Source: Accumulibacter phosphatis
GTDB taxonomy: Bacteria; Pseudomonadota; Gammaproteobacteria; Burkholderiales; Rhodocyclaceae
NCBI RefSeq assembly: GCF_000024165.1
Contig: NC_013194.1
Span: 558,001 to 622,000, forward strand
Direction of reading: 5' to 3'
DNA: 64,000 nt
Within the stretch, counting starts at the first letter, position 1, and every line of letters begins with the position of its first letter. Of this stretch, positions 8,793-18,600 are shown one piece after another. Made by a program: the position numbers and the translations under genes. The notes below the pieces were generated by a model. The model ran no database searches and was not told the origin of the DNA. It worked only from the letters and a program-made list of their open reading frames with translations.

Positions 8793-9233
8793 ATGGCCAG
8801 TGAACGCCAGAGCCTGTTCGGAGCCGACCTCCAGTTGCGCGAAGGCGCTGGCGGCAGCGATCTGACGCTCGAAGGTCCGGTCGGATCGTCGGGCGACCTG
8901 GCGCTCGCCTACGGCAACGCCAACGCCGTCCAGGCGCTGTCACTGCGCCTGCGGGTGCGCAAAGGCGAGCTGGCGCTCCTTGGCTGGCCCGATTACGGTT
9001 CCCGGCTGCACGAACTGATCGGCGAACCTGATCTGCCGCGCACGCGCCTCAAGGCACAGGTCTTCGCTCGCGAGGCCGTCGAGGCCGACGCGCGCGTGCG
9101 CCGGGTCGAGGCGATCGAGGTGGTCAGCATTGCCGGCGAGCGCACGCTGCTGCGCCTGGCGATGCAGGTTCTCCTGATCGACGCGCCGACGCCGCTTGAC
9201 CTTGTTTTCGACCTCGCCCTGGAGGGTACATGA
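8793..9233 (+). CDS. gp25/GPW-like baseplate wedge protein
   Basis: This 146-residue protein starts at an ATG preceded by AGGGGAG at 8779-8785. The sequence pattern NANAVQALSLRLRVRKGELA followed by GWPDYGSRLHELIGEP matches gp25/GPW-type wedge proteins, where a conserved Gly-x-x-x-Gly..L..L.G segment follows a helical region. gp25 links the sheath initiator to the baseplate wedge. The final stretch LLIDAPTPLDLVFDLAL is beta-rich. The stop overlaps the gpJ start (ATGA), the usual gp25-gpJ order in contractile tails and eCIS. The call is supported by both sequence and order. Confidence 0.75.
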   Translation: MASERQSLFGADLQLREGAGGSDLTLEGPVGSSGDLALAYGNANAVQALSLRLRVRKGELALLGWPDYGSRLHELIGEPDLPRTRLKAQVFAREAVEADARVRRVEAIEVVSIAGERTLLRLAMQVLLIDAPTPLDLVFDLALEGT

Positions 9234-11182
9234 TCGACGTCGGACACCCCTTCTCGAAGCCGTTCCAGAGTCTGGTCGACGCGCTCGTTGAAAGCCTGCA
9301 ACTCGGTGTCGAACAGCCGGCCAGCCAGGAAATCATCTTTCGCGCCGGCACGTTGAGCTATCCACTCAAGGGTATCGGCCCGGTGAGCGGTCTGGCTGCC
9401 CAGATCACCGGCTTCGTCGCTGGCCGCCCGGCGGTGTTCACACTCGGCCAGCACTACTTGTACGCCGTCGGCCAACTCGTCTGGCAGGCGCCGCCGTCGA
9501 CCGTCGACGCCGACATCGCTGCCGTCTGGTTCCCGGACGACAATTCTCGCCTGACGGTGGGTTACTTCTTCCGCGACCTGCCCTCGGGGATTACCGATTT
9601 CAACGCCGGCAGCGTCGCCGGAACCCTCGTGCGCGCGATGTCGCGTGAGTTCAAACTGCTTTACGAACAGATGGACCAGGCCTACCGGCGCGCCTTCATC
9701 GACTACGCTCAGGGTGCTGCGCTCGACAACGTCGTGGCGCTGCTTGGCGTCGAGCGCCGCCAGGCGCTGCCGGCGCAGGGTGAAGTCACTTTCTGGCTGA
9801 AGAAAGCCGGCCGGAACGACGTCGCCATAGCTCGCGGCATTCGCGTCGCCGATGCGCGCGGGCGCGTCTTCAAGGTTGCCGCGCCGGGCGTCATCCGCTC
9901 GACGCTGGTCGAGGAAACCTCGGCAGCCGGCAAGAGCGTGCGCGTCAGCGTCGCCATCGGCTCGCTGCTGCATGTGCGCGAGAAGGGCAAGGAGGTCGAC
10001 CTGGCGACGGTCGCCACCAGGGCCGGCAAGCCTTTCGGCGACGACGGCGTGACCATTACCCTGAAGACCGTGCCGCCGTCGGCCAGCCTGGTGATCACTT
10101 TCCAGCCGAAGACGCCGAAGACCACCGTCGCGGTCGTGGCGGTCGATGCCGGGCCCGCAGGCAACCTCGGGTCGGGAAGCCTGACCGTCATGCCAACACC
10201 TCCGCGCGGCGTTGACGGCGGCGTCGTCAACGAGAAGCCGTTGACCGGCGGCGAAGCGGCCGAGGATGACGAACCCTTGCGCGAACGCGCCAAACACGCC
10301 CTCGAGCGGGCCGGCAATGCGACGCTCAATGCCATCCACTATGCGGTGCTCAACATCGAAGGAGTGGACAGCGTCGAAGTGCGTGACGCCTCGCTCGATG
10401 CGGCAATACCGCTGGGTGAGGTGTGGGTCCGCTTCTCGACCGGCAAACCCGATGTGGTTGCCCCGCAGGTGGAAAGGGTGGTGGACAGGACGCGCGCCGC
10501 CGGCATCAAGGCGGTCGTCAAACAGGTGCGCACGCTGACCTTGTCCGGTCGATTCCTGGTCATCCCCGACGCTTACGGGAGCAGCAAGGATGCCCGCCAG
10601 CGCTACCGAACCGCCGCCATCGCTGCGCTCGCCGGACTTGCCATCGGCGAGCCGGTTTCGCAGCGCAAACTGGCGGCGCTTGCTTTCCGCGTTGCCGGCC
10701 TCGCCGACATGGGTGAAGTGCAGCTCGACTACGTGCGGGGAAGCGATGCCGCGCTGGCGATCGACCAGGACCCCTTCGTCCTCGACGCCGGCGAGCAGGC
10801 GCGTCCCGATGCCGGGGCGCTCGAAGTCGTCGCCCTGCACGCGCTGGATGCGTCGGCGGCCAGCCTGGCGGCCGATGGCAGCCTGTCGCTGTCGTTGCGC
10901 ATCCTTGATGACGACGGCAAGCCGGTGCATTTCCGTCGCCTCGAGCTCGCGCTCCTGGCCACCGTTCGGGCGAAGCCAGCGACGACCCCCAACCAGCCTC
11001 TGCAGCAGGTTGCCCAGGTTGCCGGTACGATCAGCTTTACCGCTGCCGAGCAGGCCGCGCCGTCGTTTGCCAAGCTCGTCATCGCCAACCTCGCCAGTCT
11101 GGACGCAAGCAGCATCGAGCTGATGGTCCAGGCAACTGCCTACCCGGGGATGGTTGCCGCCAAGACCAGACTCACGACCTAG
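9230..11182 (+). CDS. Baseplate J/gp47-like protein
   Basis: The 650-residue protein has the gpJ/gp47 layout. A central region (RAFIDYAQGAALDNVVALLG, then VTFWLKKAGRNDVAIARGIR) precedes the characteristic LTGGEAAEDDEPLRERAKHA and NAIHYAVLNIEGVDSVEV motifs of baseplate J proteins. After these come a late domain (DAYGSSKDARQRYRTAAIAA, GEPVSQRKLAALAFRVAGLAD) and a beta-rich tail. gpJ proteins form the wedge core holding the baseplate ring around the hub. The ATG overlaps the gp25 stop. The gene ends eight bases before the next start. It is longer than many gpJ proteins because of N- and C-terminal additions. Confidence 0.85.
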   Translation: MIDVGHPFSKPFQSLVDALVESLQLGVEQPASQEIIFRAGTLSYPLKGIGPVSGLAAQITGFVAGRPAVFTLGQHYLYAVGQLVWQAPPSTVDADIAAVWFPDDNSRLTVGYFFRDLPSGITDFNAGSVAGTLVRAMSREFKLLYEQMDQAYRRAFIDYAQGAALDNVVALLGVERRQALPAQGEVTFWLKKAGRNDVAIARGIRVADARGRVFKVAAPGVIRSTLVEETSAAGKSVRVSVAIGSLLHVREKGKEVDLATVATRAGKPFGDDGVTITLKTVPPSASLVITFQPKTPKTTVAVVAVDAGPAGNLGSGSLTVMPTPPRGVDGGVVNEKPLTGGEAAEDDEPLRERAKHALERAGNATLNAIHYAVLNIEGVDSVEVRDASLDAAIPLGEVWVRFSTGKPDVVAPQVERVVDRTRAAGIKAVVKQVRTLTLSGRFLVIPDAYGSSKDARQRYRTAAIAALAGLAIGEPVSQRKLAALAFRVAGLADMGEVQLDYVRGSDAALAIDQDPFVLDAGEQARPDAGALEVVALHALDASAASLAADGSLSLSLRILDDDGKPVHFRRLELALLATVRAKPATTPNQPLQQVAQVAGTISFTAAEQAAPSFAKLVIANLASLDASSIELMVQATAYPGMVAAKTRLTT

Positions 11183-11190
11183 GAGGGAGC

Positions 11191-12516
11191 GTGTCTTTCA
11201 AGACCGATCGGCTGGTAGCGCTATTCCCGGACGTCTACGCGGCGCGGGAGCGCGACTCACTGCTCCACCAGGTTCTCGACGCGCTGGCCGCCGAACTGGT
11301 GAACAGCGACGCGGCCGTCAAGGACCTGCTCAAGTCGCACTGGATCGACTACGCCGGGAGCGGCGGGCTGGATGGTCTCGGCGCGCTCCTCGGCGTCCTC
11401 CGGCGTCGCCTGCCCGACGGCACGCCGGAAGGTGACGAAACCTTCCGCCCACTGCTCAAATCCACGGTGCTCTCCTTCATCGGTGGCGGGACCGTGGAAG
11501 GCATCAAGGGAGCCGTGCGCGCCGCCCTCGGGTTGCCATACGATCTGGATCTCTTCGCCAAACAAATCGCCGGCCCGGGCGGCGCCGTCAACCGGGGCAT
11601 CTCGGATCTGGTGGCGGGTCTCGACAGGCTGGTGCAGATCGAGGAGTTTTCGCCGAAGACTGAAGTCGTTCTCGGCAGTGCGCTGCCGACGCCCGTCGGC
11701 AGCACTGCCACGCTCGACGTCAACTTTGCGACGGTCGAGCCGGTCGTGCCGCGCATCGAGTGGACCTTTACGCAGGGTGGTGGCCGGCACCTGTCGCTCG
11801 TGCGGCAGGACTCGGGTGCCGGCATCGTATCCCGGGACGAATTCGTGGTCCCGGAAGGGAGTACGCTGTTGCTGGCCGGCGAAGGCGCAACGGGTTTCTC
11901 GGCGTCGATCGGCACCACGGATGTCAGTTCATGGTTCGTCGACCTTGCCGGTTCGCTGCCGCCGGCACTGCCCGAGGTACCGGCAGGTGGCTCGCGATGG
12001 GTCTTTTCCGCAGCCCGCGCCGGCGAGTTCGGATTCGCGGCCTACGACAGCGGCGACACTTTCGATGCGGCGGCTTTCACCGTGCGCATGGCATGGGTCC
12101 GCTACCAGCCGCTGACCTTCGACGTCGTCGTTCCCTACTTCGTTGACGCCGCAGTCAGGCGCATTCTGGCCGGTACAGGCTACGAAAACCGCTTCCGGGT
12201 GTTCAAGGGATTGTCGCTCGACGCCATCCAGAAGGTGGTCGATGACAAGCGGGCTGCCGGCGTTCGCGGCATGGTACAGTACTCGCTCTCGTTGCCGGGA
12301 GAGTCCTCCGAGAAGACGCCGTGGGAAGAGCATGCGGTTGTCGAGCGGTTTTCGGCCACCGCCGAGCATCGTCACGCCGAGACTCACGACACCTTCGAAG
12401 ATCTGCTCGTCGGCGCCCTCAGCAGTGCACTCGAAACACACGATGCCAGCGAGCACTTCGCCATCGGCGGCGTCTTCGACGTAGCTGTCTCGGACGGCAG
12501 TTTCGGATTTCAGTGA
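11191..12516 (+). CDS. gpI-like baseplate/tail protein
   Basis: The GTG at 11191 follows a strong AGGAGGG ribosome site and encodes 441 residues. The N-terminal 170 residues (FPDVYAARERDSLLHQVLDA, then SHWIDYAGSGGLDGLGALLG, then GDETFRPLLKSTVLSFIGGG) have the shape of phage tail protein I / eCIS gp12-type wedge proteins. The middle (about 190-320) is a beta-rich accessory module. The C-terminal region includes RRILAGTGYENRFRVFKGLS and a His-rich acidic stretch (EHRHAETHDTFEDLL). Position immediately after gpJ supports the assignment. The beta-rich central module has no obvious phage counterpart. Confidence 0.7.
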   Translation: MSFKTDRLVALFPDVYAARERDSLLHQVLDALAAELVNSDAAVKDLLKSHWIDYAGSGGLDGLGALLGVLRRRLPDGTPEGDETFRPLLKSTVLSFIGGGTVEGIKGAVRAALGLPYDLDLFAKQIAGPGGAVNRGISDLVAGLDRLVQIEEFSPKTEVVLGSALPTPVGSTATLDVNFATVEPVVPRIEWTFTQGGGRHLSLVRQDSGAGIVSRDEFVVPEGSTLLLAGEGATGFSASIGTTDVSSWFVDLAGSLPPALPEVPAGGSRWVFSAARAGEFGFAAYDSGDTFDAAAFTVRMAWVRYQPLTFDVVVPYFVDAAVRRILAGTGYENRFRVFKGLSLDAIQKVVDDKRAAGVRGMVQYSLSLPGESSEKTPWEEHAVVERFSATAEHRHAETHDTFEDLLVGALSSALETHDASEHFAIGGVFDVAVSDGSFGFQ

Positions 12517-12536
12517 ACCTTTCCAGGAGCATAGCG

Positions 12537-13013
12537 ATGCATGAAATCATGGATATGCAGGGTAGGCTGAGGCTGCTGGTGACCGACCGGCAGGAGCGGA
12601 TCCTGGTTGACCGCAGCCATGCCAACCGAATCGTTCGCAGTGGTCGTCAACTGGCTGCCCAACTGTTCGCCGGTGTCGAAGGCACGCCACCGTCGAAAGC
12701 CAGTCACATGGCGGTGGGCACCGGTGCGGACGCCGCTACCGACGAGCAAGCGGCGCTGGTCGGTGAGCGGGCGCGCAACCCGGTAGGTGCCCCGGTGTAT
12801 ACCGAGATCATCGACAGCGCCGGCGTCAAGCGGATCAAGGTCAGTCTGCAAGCGGTGTTCGACTTCGCCGAAGCCAACGGCGCCGCTCCTCTGCGCGAGG
12901 CGGGAATCTTCACGGCCGCCAAGGATGGGACGATGTACAACCGCGTCGTCTTCGATCCGGTCACCAAGGCCGACACTTTCAAGCTGACGCTGATCTGGGA
13001 CATCGTTTTCTGA
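12537..13013 (+). CDS. Tail-fibre/collar-type structural protein
   Basis: The chosen ATG at 12537 follows CCAGGAG with a seven-base gap, giving 158 residues. The segment HMAVGTGADAATDEQAALVG is the pattern common to phage tail-fibre and collar proteins (a GTG..A...D..L..E box). It precedes beta-rich segments with alternating Val/Asp and an ending KLTLIWDIVF. It sits between the gpI-like gene and a long fibre-like protein, so a fibre attachment or adaptor role is likely. There is no signal peptide. Confidence 0.6.
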   Translation: MHEIMDMQGRLRLLVTDRQERILVDRSHANRIVRSGRQLAAQLFAGVEGTPPSKASHMAVGTGADAATDEQAALVGERARNPVGAPVYTEIIDSAGVKRIKVSLQAVFDFAEANGAAPLREAGIFTAAKDGTMYNRVVFDPVTKADTFKLTLIWDIVF

Positions 13014-13038
13014 GCTGCTTTTCGAGGAGATCCCTACC

Positions 13039-14556
13039 ATGCCACTGACCCCCGATCTGCCGTTTCCGAAGAGCGCCGGCGACGCCATCCGCTCGAAGGA
13101 CTGGAACGACCTGGTCACCGAAACGCAGCGCCTGGACAATGCCAAGGTCAATCGCGCGGGCGACGCGATCAGCGGGCCCTTGACCATCGCCGGCGCACTG
13201 GGCATCGGTACGACGACGCCCAGCGCCAAGCTCGATGTTGCCGGCGATCTCCGGATCAACAACTCGCGCTTGTATTTGCGAGGGGCTGGCGACAATAACC
13301 ATGGGCTGGGGTGGTACGGTCCGGGCAGTCCGTTCGCCGGGGCGAACGTCGACGGCCCGGTACTGTTCGGATTTTCGGGCGGAGCACTCGGATCGACCGA
13401 CGGTGGGCAGAAGCTGGCATTGAGCTGGGACGACAGTGGCAACGTTGGGATGGGCACGAGTACGCCGAAGGCCGCACTCCATGTCGTCGGCGGCACCTGG
13501 CTGTGCGACGGCACGGGCTACGCCGTGGCGAACAACAGAATGGCGAAAGGTTCGCTGACCGTCGGCAGCCTTACCTCGAGCTTTGGGGGCGGAAGTGGCT
13601 GGAGCGACAACACCGCCGGACTGCTCTTCGAAACCCGGGACGATACGGAGATCGCGATCCACGACTCGGGCACCAGGATCGCCAGTGTCGCTTACTATCA
13701 GAGCAGCGCGAACAGTCTGACGATCGGCCGAGATATGGGCTGGGGGCCGATTTCCAGCGTTAGCGTGGCGGGAAGCATACGCGCCGGCAACTCCGACCTG
13801 TACTTCACGAAGACCGACCACAACCACAGCGGATTCGGCAACACGCCCGGATTCGCCGCCATCGAGAACGCCGGCAACTACGATGCCCTGATGATTCTTG
13901 GACGGGCGGGCGCCCAAGTTCCCGGAAAGCCCGCGGGTACCAAGGCGCGGGTGGTGAAGCTCTGGGACGTTCTGGAAGTCAACGGGGACCTTCTGGTTAC
14001 CGGCAGAATCGGCAGTATGAACAAGGGACCTGGCCCGCTCACGGCAGGCTGGGGTGGCGGTCTGCGAACCTGGGACGTCGAGGCGGAGGGAACGGTTTGG
14101 TCCAGGGGGGCGTTCCAGACCGGACCGCGTGACGTGGCCGAAATCTATTTTTCCGACCTCGAACTCGATCCAGGCGATCTCGTCAGCCTCGATCCGGACG
14201 CCGATCGGATCATTCGCTCGAGCGGGCCAGCCGACCCGACAGTCATCGGCATCCTGTCGACCGAGCCGGGCTTTCTTCTCAACTCGCAGCTCAACCGGGA
14301 AGCGCCGGCTGGCGATCTCCGTCCTTACCCGGTGGCGTTGTGCGGTTGCGTGCCCTGCAAGGTGAGCGACGAAAACGGCCCGATCCGTCGTGGTGATCTG
14401 CTGACGACGTCCTCCACGCCGGGGCATGCGATGCGCGCCGAGCCAATCCTGTTGGACGGGAAGAGCCTGTACCCTTCCGGCACGATCATTGGCAAAGCGC
14501 TCGCCGCACATGTCGACGGAGAAGGTGTCATCGAGGTTTTCGTCGTCTTGCGCTAG
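13039..14556 (+). CDS. Fibre-like protein with GTxTP repeats
   Basis: The 505-residue protein is beta-rich and Gly/Asp/Ser-rich. Two copies of a short box occur: GIGTTTPSAKLDVAG from about residue 55 and GMGTSTPKAALHVVGG from about residue 138. Such boxes are common in trimeric fibre and adhesin proteins. The C-terminal 150 residues contain DVAEIYFSDLELDPGDLVSL, a Cys pair (CGCVPC) and GDLLTTSSTPGHAM, a conserved end domain seen in large secreted or fibre proteins. No chaperone-of-endosialidase motif is evident. An AGGAG site lies at 13025-13029. It is probably the receptor-binding fibre of the particle. Confidence 0.65.
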   Translation: MPLTPDLPFPKSAGDAIRSKDWNDLVTETQRLDNAKVNRAGDAISGPLTIAGALGIGTTTPSAKLDVAGDLRINNSRLYLRGAGDNNHGLGWYGPGSPFAGANVDGPVLFGFSGGALGSTDGGQKLALSWDDSGNVGMGTSTPKAALHVVGGTWLCDGTGYAVANNRMAKGSLTVGSLTSSFGGGSGWSDNTAGLLFETRDDTEIAIHDSGTRIASVAYYQSSANSLTIGRDMGWGPISSVSVAGSIRAGNSDLYFTKTDHNHSGFGNTPGFAAIENAGNYDALMILGRAGAQVPGKPAGTKARVVKLWDVLEVNGDLLVTGRIGSMNKGPGPLTAGWGGGLRTWDVEAEGTVWSRGAFQTGPRDVAEIYFSDLELDPGDLVSLDPDADRIIRSSGPADPTVIGILSTEPGFLLNSQLNREAPAGDLRPYPVALCGCVPCKVSDENGPIRRGDLLTTSSTPGHAMRAEPILLDGKSLYPSGTIIGKALAAHVDGEGVIEVFVVLR

Positions 14557-14622
14557 TCCACATCGCGGCCACGACGACAGCCATTCCCATCCCCCAACCC
14601 GACGCGGGAGGAGTTTCGACAA

Positions 14623-14829
14623 ATGGAAGCGAGGCTACGCAAACGGCTCGAGGAACTCCGCGCCGAGTACGACAAGGGCCGCAAGGCTCTCGACGACCTT
14701 GAAAGTCAAGCAGCCAATGTCCGCGCTACCTTGTTGCGCATTGCCGGAGCCGTACAGGTCCTGCAGGAGGAACTGGGCGAGAGCCCGGGTGGCGGCGAAA
14801 ACGTCCCAATTCCCCGCGCCGCGGACTAG
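14623..14829 (+). CDS. Small coiled-coil protein of the injection locus
   Basis: A 68-residue ORF starts at an ATG with a strong GGGAGGAG site ten bases upstream. Residues 1-52 form a charged heptad-type helix (RLRKRLEELRAEYDKGRKAL, then a second helix ending LQEELGES), followed by a short Pro/Gly tail. It has no signal peptide or enzyme motif. It lies between the fibre gene and the cap-like gene, six bases before the latter. Likely a chaperone, adaptor or assembly factor for the particle; no family is recognised. Confidence 0.65.
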   Translation: MEARLRKRLEELRAEYDKGRKALDDLESQAANVRATLLRIAGAVQVLQEELGESPGGGENVPIPRAAD

Positions 14830-14835
14830 GCAGCC

Positions 14836-15609
14836 ATGTTGCTCGCCCTCGAGAACGCCATCGCGAATCTGCTGCAACGTGAACTGCCGTCGCTGTTCAC
14901 CGGCGCGGGTGCCGCAAGCGCCACTTTTTCGATCGATACCTGGGACTTCGATCGCCTGTCGGCCGATCCCGTTGCCGGTCAACCGGGTCCCGAGGACGCG
15001 GTGGACGAACTGGCTTTCGATCCGGCCGCAGCGGCTGGCCCCTACGCGCTGACGCGGCCACCCTATCCGGGCCCGAAGCGCGTCTACCTGCGCGCGACGA
15101 GCGGCGAACTCGTCGCGCTGGCGAGCGCTGAAGTGCTCTGGAACCCGGCCAATCCGGCCGCATTCTCGATCCAGCCGCTGGCCACGCGGGATTTGACGGG
15201 CTTCGACCACCTGCACATCATGTACGGCGTTGTGGCGGCGGCAACCCGCCTGAAGACGCTGCACAAGCTCACCCTGCAGATCGCCGGGGCCGACGCCGGC
15301 AGCAGCGAAAAGGCGTTCGCACTCGCGCTGGCGGTGCTGGTCCTCAACCGCGACGCGCTGCTGCGCGACGGGGGTTTTGCGTGGACCGCCGGAGGCTACC
15401 AGGCCGAAGGAGCGGTCAAGACGCTGAAGTTCTCCGCCGGTGCGGTGCCGGCGCCAACTTCGCGCACCCTGTTGCTCGAAGCGGAGGTGGATTTGCGCCT
15501 CGAACGCCTGCTCGCCGAGGACGAAGGCAAGCCGATCGTGCGTATTCTGTCGCCGGGCAGGACACCCGGCAGCAAGCCGGTCGACATCGATCCGGCGATC
15601 CAGGCCTGA
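14836..15609 (+). CDS. DUF4255/Pvc16-like tube-cap candidate
   Basis: The 257-residue protein opens with LALENAIANLLQRELPSLF, the helical start typical of DUF4255/Pvc16-type proteins, which terminate the tube of eCIS particles. The central segment HLHIMYGVVAAATRLKTLHK, followed by a helix (AFALALAVLVLNRDALL), and the acidic beta-rich end also fit. The start lies seven bases after the coiled-coil gene. In known eCIS loci the cap gene is near the 3' end of the cluster, as here. The DUF4255 call rests on pattern and place; no alignment was run. Confidence 0.5.
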   Translation: MLLALENAIANLLQRELPSLFTGAGAASATFSIDTWDFDRLSADPVAGQPGPEDAVDELAFDPAAAAGPYALTRPPYPGPKRVYLRATSGELVALASAEVLWNPANPAAFSIQPLATRDLTGFDHLHIMYGVVAAATRLKTLHKLTLQIAGADAGSSEKAFALALAVLVLNRDALLRDGGFAWTAGGYQAEGAVKTLKFSAGAVPAPTSRTLLLEAEVDLRLERLLAEDEGKPIVRILSPGRTPGSKPVDIDPAIQA

Positions 15610-15627
15610 AGCAGACCGGAGGCCGCC

Positions 15628-18600
15628 ATGGCGCGCACCCACGCTTTCCTGCAACTCGACGCCGACCGTGCCCCCGAACAGACGACCTTTTTGCGTGCCC
15701 GTGTCACCGTCCTGCGCGAGGCGGGAGGACACTTCTGGGTCGACCTCGACGAAGCGCAGGTTGACACCTTCGTTGCCGAGGGGTTCTTGGTGTCGACCTT
15801 CCCGGCCGCCGGAGTTCTCGATCTCGGACCGGTGACTTTCCGGCCAGCCAGTGAAACGCCGCAGCCGCCGGCTGCGTTGCAGGCAAGCCCGCCAAGCGGG
15901 GACGAGCCCGCGTTCTGGCTCGTTCATTTCGTGGCGCCGGTCGACAAAGCCTGGCTGGTGGAGATGGCTCTGGCAGGTGGCGAACAGGTCCACGTGATCG
16001 ACCCGTTTACTGGCGTGTTCAGGATGCCGCTGGCCGCCTCCGACACGGTGCGCGCCCTGCGCTACGTGGACTTCCTTGGCCTCTACCATCCGGCTTATGC
16101 CGTCGATCTCGATCTGACCGCCTCCGAGGAAGCGTTCACCGCCGCATCGCTGGCGACGCTGGCTTTGCAGCCGCCGCCCGCGACCGCGCAGGGAAATCTG
16201 CAATTGCAGATCTTTGACGGAGTCGATCCCGAGAGCGTTCGCCCGCTCTTCGAGGCCGCCGGCGCGACGGTACTTGCCGACCTCGCGCACGGCTTTCTTG
16301 TGCAGGTGCCGCCTGAGCGCTGCGCCGCCATTGTCGGCGTGCCGGGCCTCTATATGGCATCGGCCCCGTCGACGATGGAAGTGTGCAGTCACAATGCCGG
16401 AGTGATTCTCGGCGCCAATCAGGTGCGCGACCTGGGAACGGTTAACTTCCTCGTCAATCTCGATGGCCTCGCCGAAATCGGCGCGGTCGTGGATTCGGGC
16501 TTCGACGTCGGCAATCTGGCCGGCGCCGTGGCGCCGTCCACCGGAGCAGTGACCGCCTTCCACCCGGATCTGGTCGCCAACGTCCGCCTCCTGCGCAACA
16601 GCAACACGCCGTTCAACGCGGCACTCGCCGTCCCGGACGCTACGCCGCACGGTACGCACGTCGCCGGAATCGTCGTCGGCGATGGCAGCAGTTCGGCGGG
16701 TCGCACGCGCGGGATCGCTCCCCGCGCCGCACTGATCGGCCTGGCGCCACTGCCGGCCAACCTGCGCGTTCCCTTCGAGTTCGCGGCCAGCAACGGGGCA
16801 CGCGTGATCAACAATTCCTGGGGGAGTTCATTCGCCCTCGGAGCAAACAACAACCGCTATACGCCGGCGGAGTCCCAGGCGGTCGACCGCTGGTGTTTCG
16901 ACCATCCCGATGTCCTGGTGCTGTTCGCCGCCGGGAACGCCGAATCGGATACCCAGGGCGGCGGCAACGGCGTCCTCGACGCGCGCAGCTTGCGCCTGCA
17001 GGCCACTGCCAAGAACGCCTTCACGGTCGGCGCCACGGAGAATCTGCGCAGTGACGGCGGCTGGCGCGACAGCTATCGCGCATTCTTCGGAGCACGTTAC
17101 AACCACGCGGCATTCAACGTCGCGGCCGGTGCTGCCGCGGGAGCTTTCAGCTTTTCCGACAACGCTGACGAGATCGCGCTGTTCAGCGACCGCGGAAGCG
17201 TGCGTACCAACGCGCTGACCAACACCAACCGCGTCAAGCCCGATGTGGTCGCGCCGGGCACCAATGTCCTTTCGTGTCGCTCGCAATGGGTCGCGCAGCC
17301 GCCGGCGTTGCCCGGCGCACCTGTTCCTGCACCGTTCTGGAATGCCAATCCCGACAGCATGCTGCCGGCCGGCTTCAACCGAAATCTCTACCAGATTCTC
17401 ACCGGTACGAGCATGGCCACCCCGATGGTCAGCGGCTCGGCCCTGCTCGTGCGCCAGTTCTATCGAAGCCGCTTTGCCCAGATGCGCCGGCCGCTGTTGC
17501 TCGAAGGCGTCGCCGTTCCGGCTGCGCCGCCGCTACCGGCTTTCGGCCCTCCTCCGGCGATTGCCCGCCACGCTGATGGTCTGCTTTGCGTCTGGCTTAC
17601 CCCGGCGCTTGCCGCCGCCCAGAAGAACATCGTCGCGCTGCGCCTCAGCCGCCAACTGGCGCCGATCGACAGCCTGCCGGTGCATCTGCAGGACAACGTC
17701 GGCGAGCACTCCGCGCCGAAGGTCGTCACCCTCGGCGAGCGCACCTACCTGCTGCACCGGCATGGCGACGGCAAGATTCGCCTGTCGTGCTACGACCGCG
17801 CGTTGCGCCCTCTCGCCGCTTTTGGTACGGCCGGGGTGGTCACTCTCGCGCCGGACACCCGTGCCGACGATGCGGTGCCGCCCGACCTGATCGTGGTCGG
17901 TGAACGTCTGGCCTGCGTCTTTCCGACGACCGGCGGCAACGGCTACTTCTTCCAGCGCTTCAACGCCGACACCGGCGCGCCGGTCGATGTCGCCTCGATC
18001 AGCTTCCTGTTCCATGACGGCAGCGGGCCGCATCGGCCGCTGACCTGGAACGGTAGCCGCTTCGCCGTTTGCGGCGTGGCACATGCGGGCAACTACCGCC
18101 TCCAACTGCGACAGATGGACGGCGCCGCCAATCTGCAAGGTAGCGAGCCGGTGACGGTTGTCGAACAGGCTGCCGAGGTTCGCGAACCCTGCCTGCTCTG
18201 GGACCCGCGCAGCGCGCGTTATGCGCTGGTCTGGTGCGACGCGCGCACGCTTGCCGGTGGCGAAGTGTGGCTCCAGTTCCTTGATGCCAATGCCGCCGCT
18301 CTGGGCGTTGCGCAGCGCGTGGTGAGCGTCGCCGCCGCTAACCACGTGCGACGACCGCAGCTTCTCTGCCACCCCGACAGCGGTTACGTGCTGCTGTGGG
18401 AAGACGACCTGCAGAATGGCCACTTCGACCTCTACTGCGCGTTTCTCGACAGCAACGGACAGGTGGACAGCCACCTCGCGGCGGCGGCCGACGACACCCT
18501 CAGCCGGCGTCTGCTGAGACTCTCGGATACCCCCGGCGACATGGACGGATTCGCCGCCGTCGGCGACGCCGAGGGTTTTTCGCTGATCTACCAAAGCCCG

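Noticed and set aside
8993..10930. A 645-codon reverse frame across the gpJ-like gene
   Set aside because: Long antisense frames are expected in GC-rich coding DNA. The forward frame has clear gpJ motifs and coupled neighbours.
12321..12536. Longer N-terminus for the fibre-adaptor protein
   Set aside because: The upstream part overlaps the gpI-like gene, and the ATG at 12537 has a good ribosome site.
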